Part shown: piece by piece, positions 61,997-64,000 of the stretch
Layout: each line of letters opens with the position of its first letter
How positions within the stretch are numbered: the first letter of the stretch is position 1
NCBI GenBank assembly: GCA_038496675.1
Contig: CM076650.1
Span: 8,388,891-8,452,890 of the forward strand
Direction of reading: 5' to 3'
Length of the DNA: 64,000 nt
Source: Rachycentron canadum
Taxonomy: Eukaryota; Chordata; Actinopteri; Carangiformes; Rachycentridae
Notes under the pieces: generated by a model
The model's database searches: none
Seen by the model: the letters and a program-made list of their open reading frames with translations, nothing else
What the model was told of the DNA's origin: nothing
Translations under genes and position numbers: made by a program

Positions 61997-64000
61997 GTAG
62001 GCAGTGAGCTACAGGACCCGCACAGGATCTAATTTATTTATCCCATCCTCAATGAAATGAAAGACATTTTTTTATATATAAAAAAAAAACAAACAAACAA
62101 AAAAAACCAATATGTGGTCAACATCAATTCCAAAGATTAATTGAAATGTCCAATTAAAAAAAACTGACTAAAACACTAACATTAATATGAATGCTGTAAT
62201 TTTTGGCCATGAGGCAAATAGACTAGACACTACTAATAGAGGCTGTAATTCAGCACTACTTTAGACCATCTCTCACCAGACAACAGCTGCCACATTTCAT
62301 GTGAGTGACTCAACAAGGGACCTGCAGTGTCCCAGTTAAAGCTGACCATCAGACTTCACTGCTTTAACTAACTTCTGAAGACTGATGAGTTGATGTTCCT
62401 TTCCATTACGCTTAATTCAAATTCAGGTGGAACTGATTATTTTTTCCATTCGATCAGCTCATTGTCATAGACAGGTTCTTAATGTCATCTTACCAGATTC
62501 TTCATTCAGATATTTCTCGACAACTCTGTTTCTACGACAGGAAGCTCTCTCTAATGAAAAGTAGCAGCCCCTTATGAAAACATGTTGCCATTAAATGGAC
62601 AGTTAGAATCAACAGCGCTGATGTTTTTTGTTCACTGACAACCAGTGGTTTATTGTGAACCGGAGAGATGTGTTTGTCTGGTTTTAGGCCAAATACAGGC
62701 AAATTATCACTGTAGTGATATCAACAGCCATACTGTGGTCTGTTAAGGCCTGAGCCAACCAACCATCTTCCTTAACCAAAAGACAGCCTCTGCATAGGAA
62801 ATGCATTGATAAGGTGTATTCTGTGTATCCACACACACCTTTTAGACAGTGTTGGCACTGCTTGTACTCACCTTCCTGGCACCTACCATCATGTTAGATC
62901 ACACTTAAAGCTCATTCTCAGTAATGCATTAATATGCATAGCAGCTGTGGAAAGTGACTTGATGTTACATGCACCTGTTTTTGTGGTAACATACAGTATA
63001 TGAAAATAGGAAGAGGGGCTGTGTCTCCTCTGAGTGAAGGCGAGTCAGTTTATTTTTTAATTGCCCACGGGTAAACGGAGTACTTCTATCATTCACTACT
63101 GAAGGTCTCGCAGTGTTGCCACTCTCATCCAAACTTCGCCCACAGGCACTGCAGGCTAACAGAGAGGATGTGTTGGACCGAGTTGCTCAGCTGGAAACTG
63201 AAAGCAGTGGTTTTTCCACCACCTCAACACACTGTGAGCTGCTGCTGTCAGTTCAATAGTAACAGTTAAAGATTCCATGATAGCAGCTGTGTCATACCTT
63301 CACCATTCGCACCCACACTGTTAGCTATTAAATAGATAACCACGACACTTTTGTGTACACTAGGGCACATGAGATCTGCAGCAGTCAAGTATGCATCTAC
63401 AAGGCCTTGTGTATGAATATATTAATGGATGCGCAGTAGTTAGAGAGACAGAGAGGTGAGAATAAGGGGGATGAGTGAGAGTTGTGGCGAGGTATTTGAA
63501 GAGTCTGGCCAGACTTCAGACTCTTTGAACTTCAGCGCTAGTGCCAATCAGTGGAAATATTCATTGGCAGAGTATTTATTTTTCCATTACTGAGGCCTCA
63601 GAAAGTGGTGCATTAATGCTGGACTCAGATGGGCAACCTTGGAAAACTTTTCTTCATTCTACCATTACAAGTTTAGCCATTTTACACATTTTACAACACA
63701 TTAAGTTGACATCATTATTCAAAATGAATTACTATTATAATGGAATATAATATAACCATAACAGAATTGGGTTGTTTTGAATGGTCTCAAATTGGGGTCT
63801 AAAAGATTGTGACGTGATGAGCCCACGCCATCGTTCATCTTGAAAATCTACTGCACCTTTCAGGACTTGTGGTGGCCATTAAGGTAATGGAAGTAGTAGG
63901 TGTAAAAACAGGAACAAAATAGTACTTGTGACTTCAGCGTACACAGTGTGGGAACTTTGAGCACCTTGAACTTTACATCTTTTCTACTTTGTATCTGTGC
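61997..64000 (+). other. Start of intron 7: no further exon seen
   Basis: Begins GTAGGC. Scanning for the conserved next block after LLLLST (a PKDGL-type start) found nothing up to the window end. Contains A-rich runs near 62081-62106 and unique sequence. Confidence 0.85.

Larger units (their letters stand above)
1600..64000 (+). other. nr3c2: nr3c2 gene locus, mineralocorticoid receptor, 5' part (3' end beyond window)
   Basis: Six coding exons in collinear order join in matching phase into one 886-codon open frame with the domain order of a class NR3C steroid receptor: long Ser/Pro-rich N-terminal domain, two C4 zinc fingers, hinge, LBD. MR is chosen over the glucocorticoid receptor because of the N-terminus (METK..., the TVAESMGLYM block, GILGPPV, SAIVGVNSGG, FHYQIGAQGT) and the post-finger run LGARKSKKLGKLKG. 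MR is a cytosolic, chaperone-bound receptor that enters the nucleus on binding corticosteroid and regulates genes through glucocorticoid-response-type elements. In teleosts, which largely lack aldosterone, cortisol and 11-deoxycorticosterone are the accepted ligands. The locus start at about 1600 is inferred from promoter motifs; an alternative first exon may lie upstream. The last two coding exons are missing because the window ends. Confidence 0.97.

Noticed and set aside
1..64000. CRISPR arrays, bacterial operons, phage or retroviral genes
   Set aside because: No spaced repeat arrays, ribosome-binding-site-linked ORFs, or gag/pol/env-like frames were seen; the sequence is vertebrate genomic DNA.

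Overview
The window is vertebrate genomic DNA, almost certainly from a percomorph-type teleost fish. The evidence is a recognisable steroid-receptor gene split by GT-AG introns, AT-rich introns, many CA/GT, CT/GA and AT microsatellites, and relics of fish-typical repeats (tRNA-derived SINE, Tc1-like transposase, hAT-type MITE and two dispersed teleost repeat families recognised from memory). The species cannot be determined from the sequence.

One protein-coding gene is present, on the + strand: nr3c2, the mineralocorticoid receptor (MR). The window covers its 5' region, the start codon and six coding exons, and stops before the end of the ligand-binding domain. Coding exon 2 (start codon 2115, donor after 3907) holds the whole N-terminal transactivation domain. 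Exon 3 (43269-43396) holds zinc finger 1 and exon 4 (51581-51697) zinc finger 2. Exon 5 (55823-56167) holds the hinge and the start of the ligand-binding domain (LBD). Exons 6 (57739-57883) and 7 (61866-61996) hold the middle of the LBD. All splice phases agree and join into one open frame of 886 codons. About 100 residues, including helix 12/AF2, must lie beyond 64000.

The first 1.8 kb is the 5' regulatory region. It has CpG-rich DNA, three CCAAT boxes, a TATA-like motif, a CRE-like site and two consensus splice donors (after 541 and after 1765), which suggest alternative untranslated first exons. Two upstream ATGs (a three-codon uORF at 1752 and an overlapping uORF at 2104) may tune translation.

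Introns are 0.33, 39.4, 8.2, 4.1, 1.6 and 4.0 kb, followed by at least 2 kb after exon 7. I found no second protein-coding gene in them; the many short ORFs are chance or microsatellite frames. Intron 2 carries most of the mobile-element relics and the oddest object in the window: an apparently perfect 846-bp inverted repeat (19425-20270), centred on an 84-bp hairpin and ending at a single N. It is either a fold-back assembly artefact or a very young palindromic duplication. Intron 3 has an exact 67-bp dispersed duplication. Intron 4 has an isolated CpG-rich segment that could be an antisense promoter and first exon. I see no CRISPR array, prokaryotic system, rRNA or functional tRNA gene. No previously undescribed biological system is evident.
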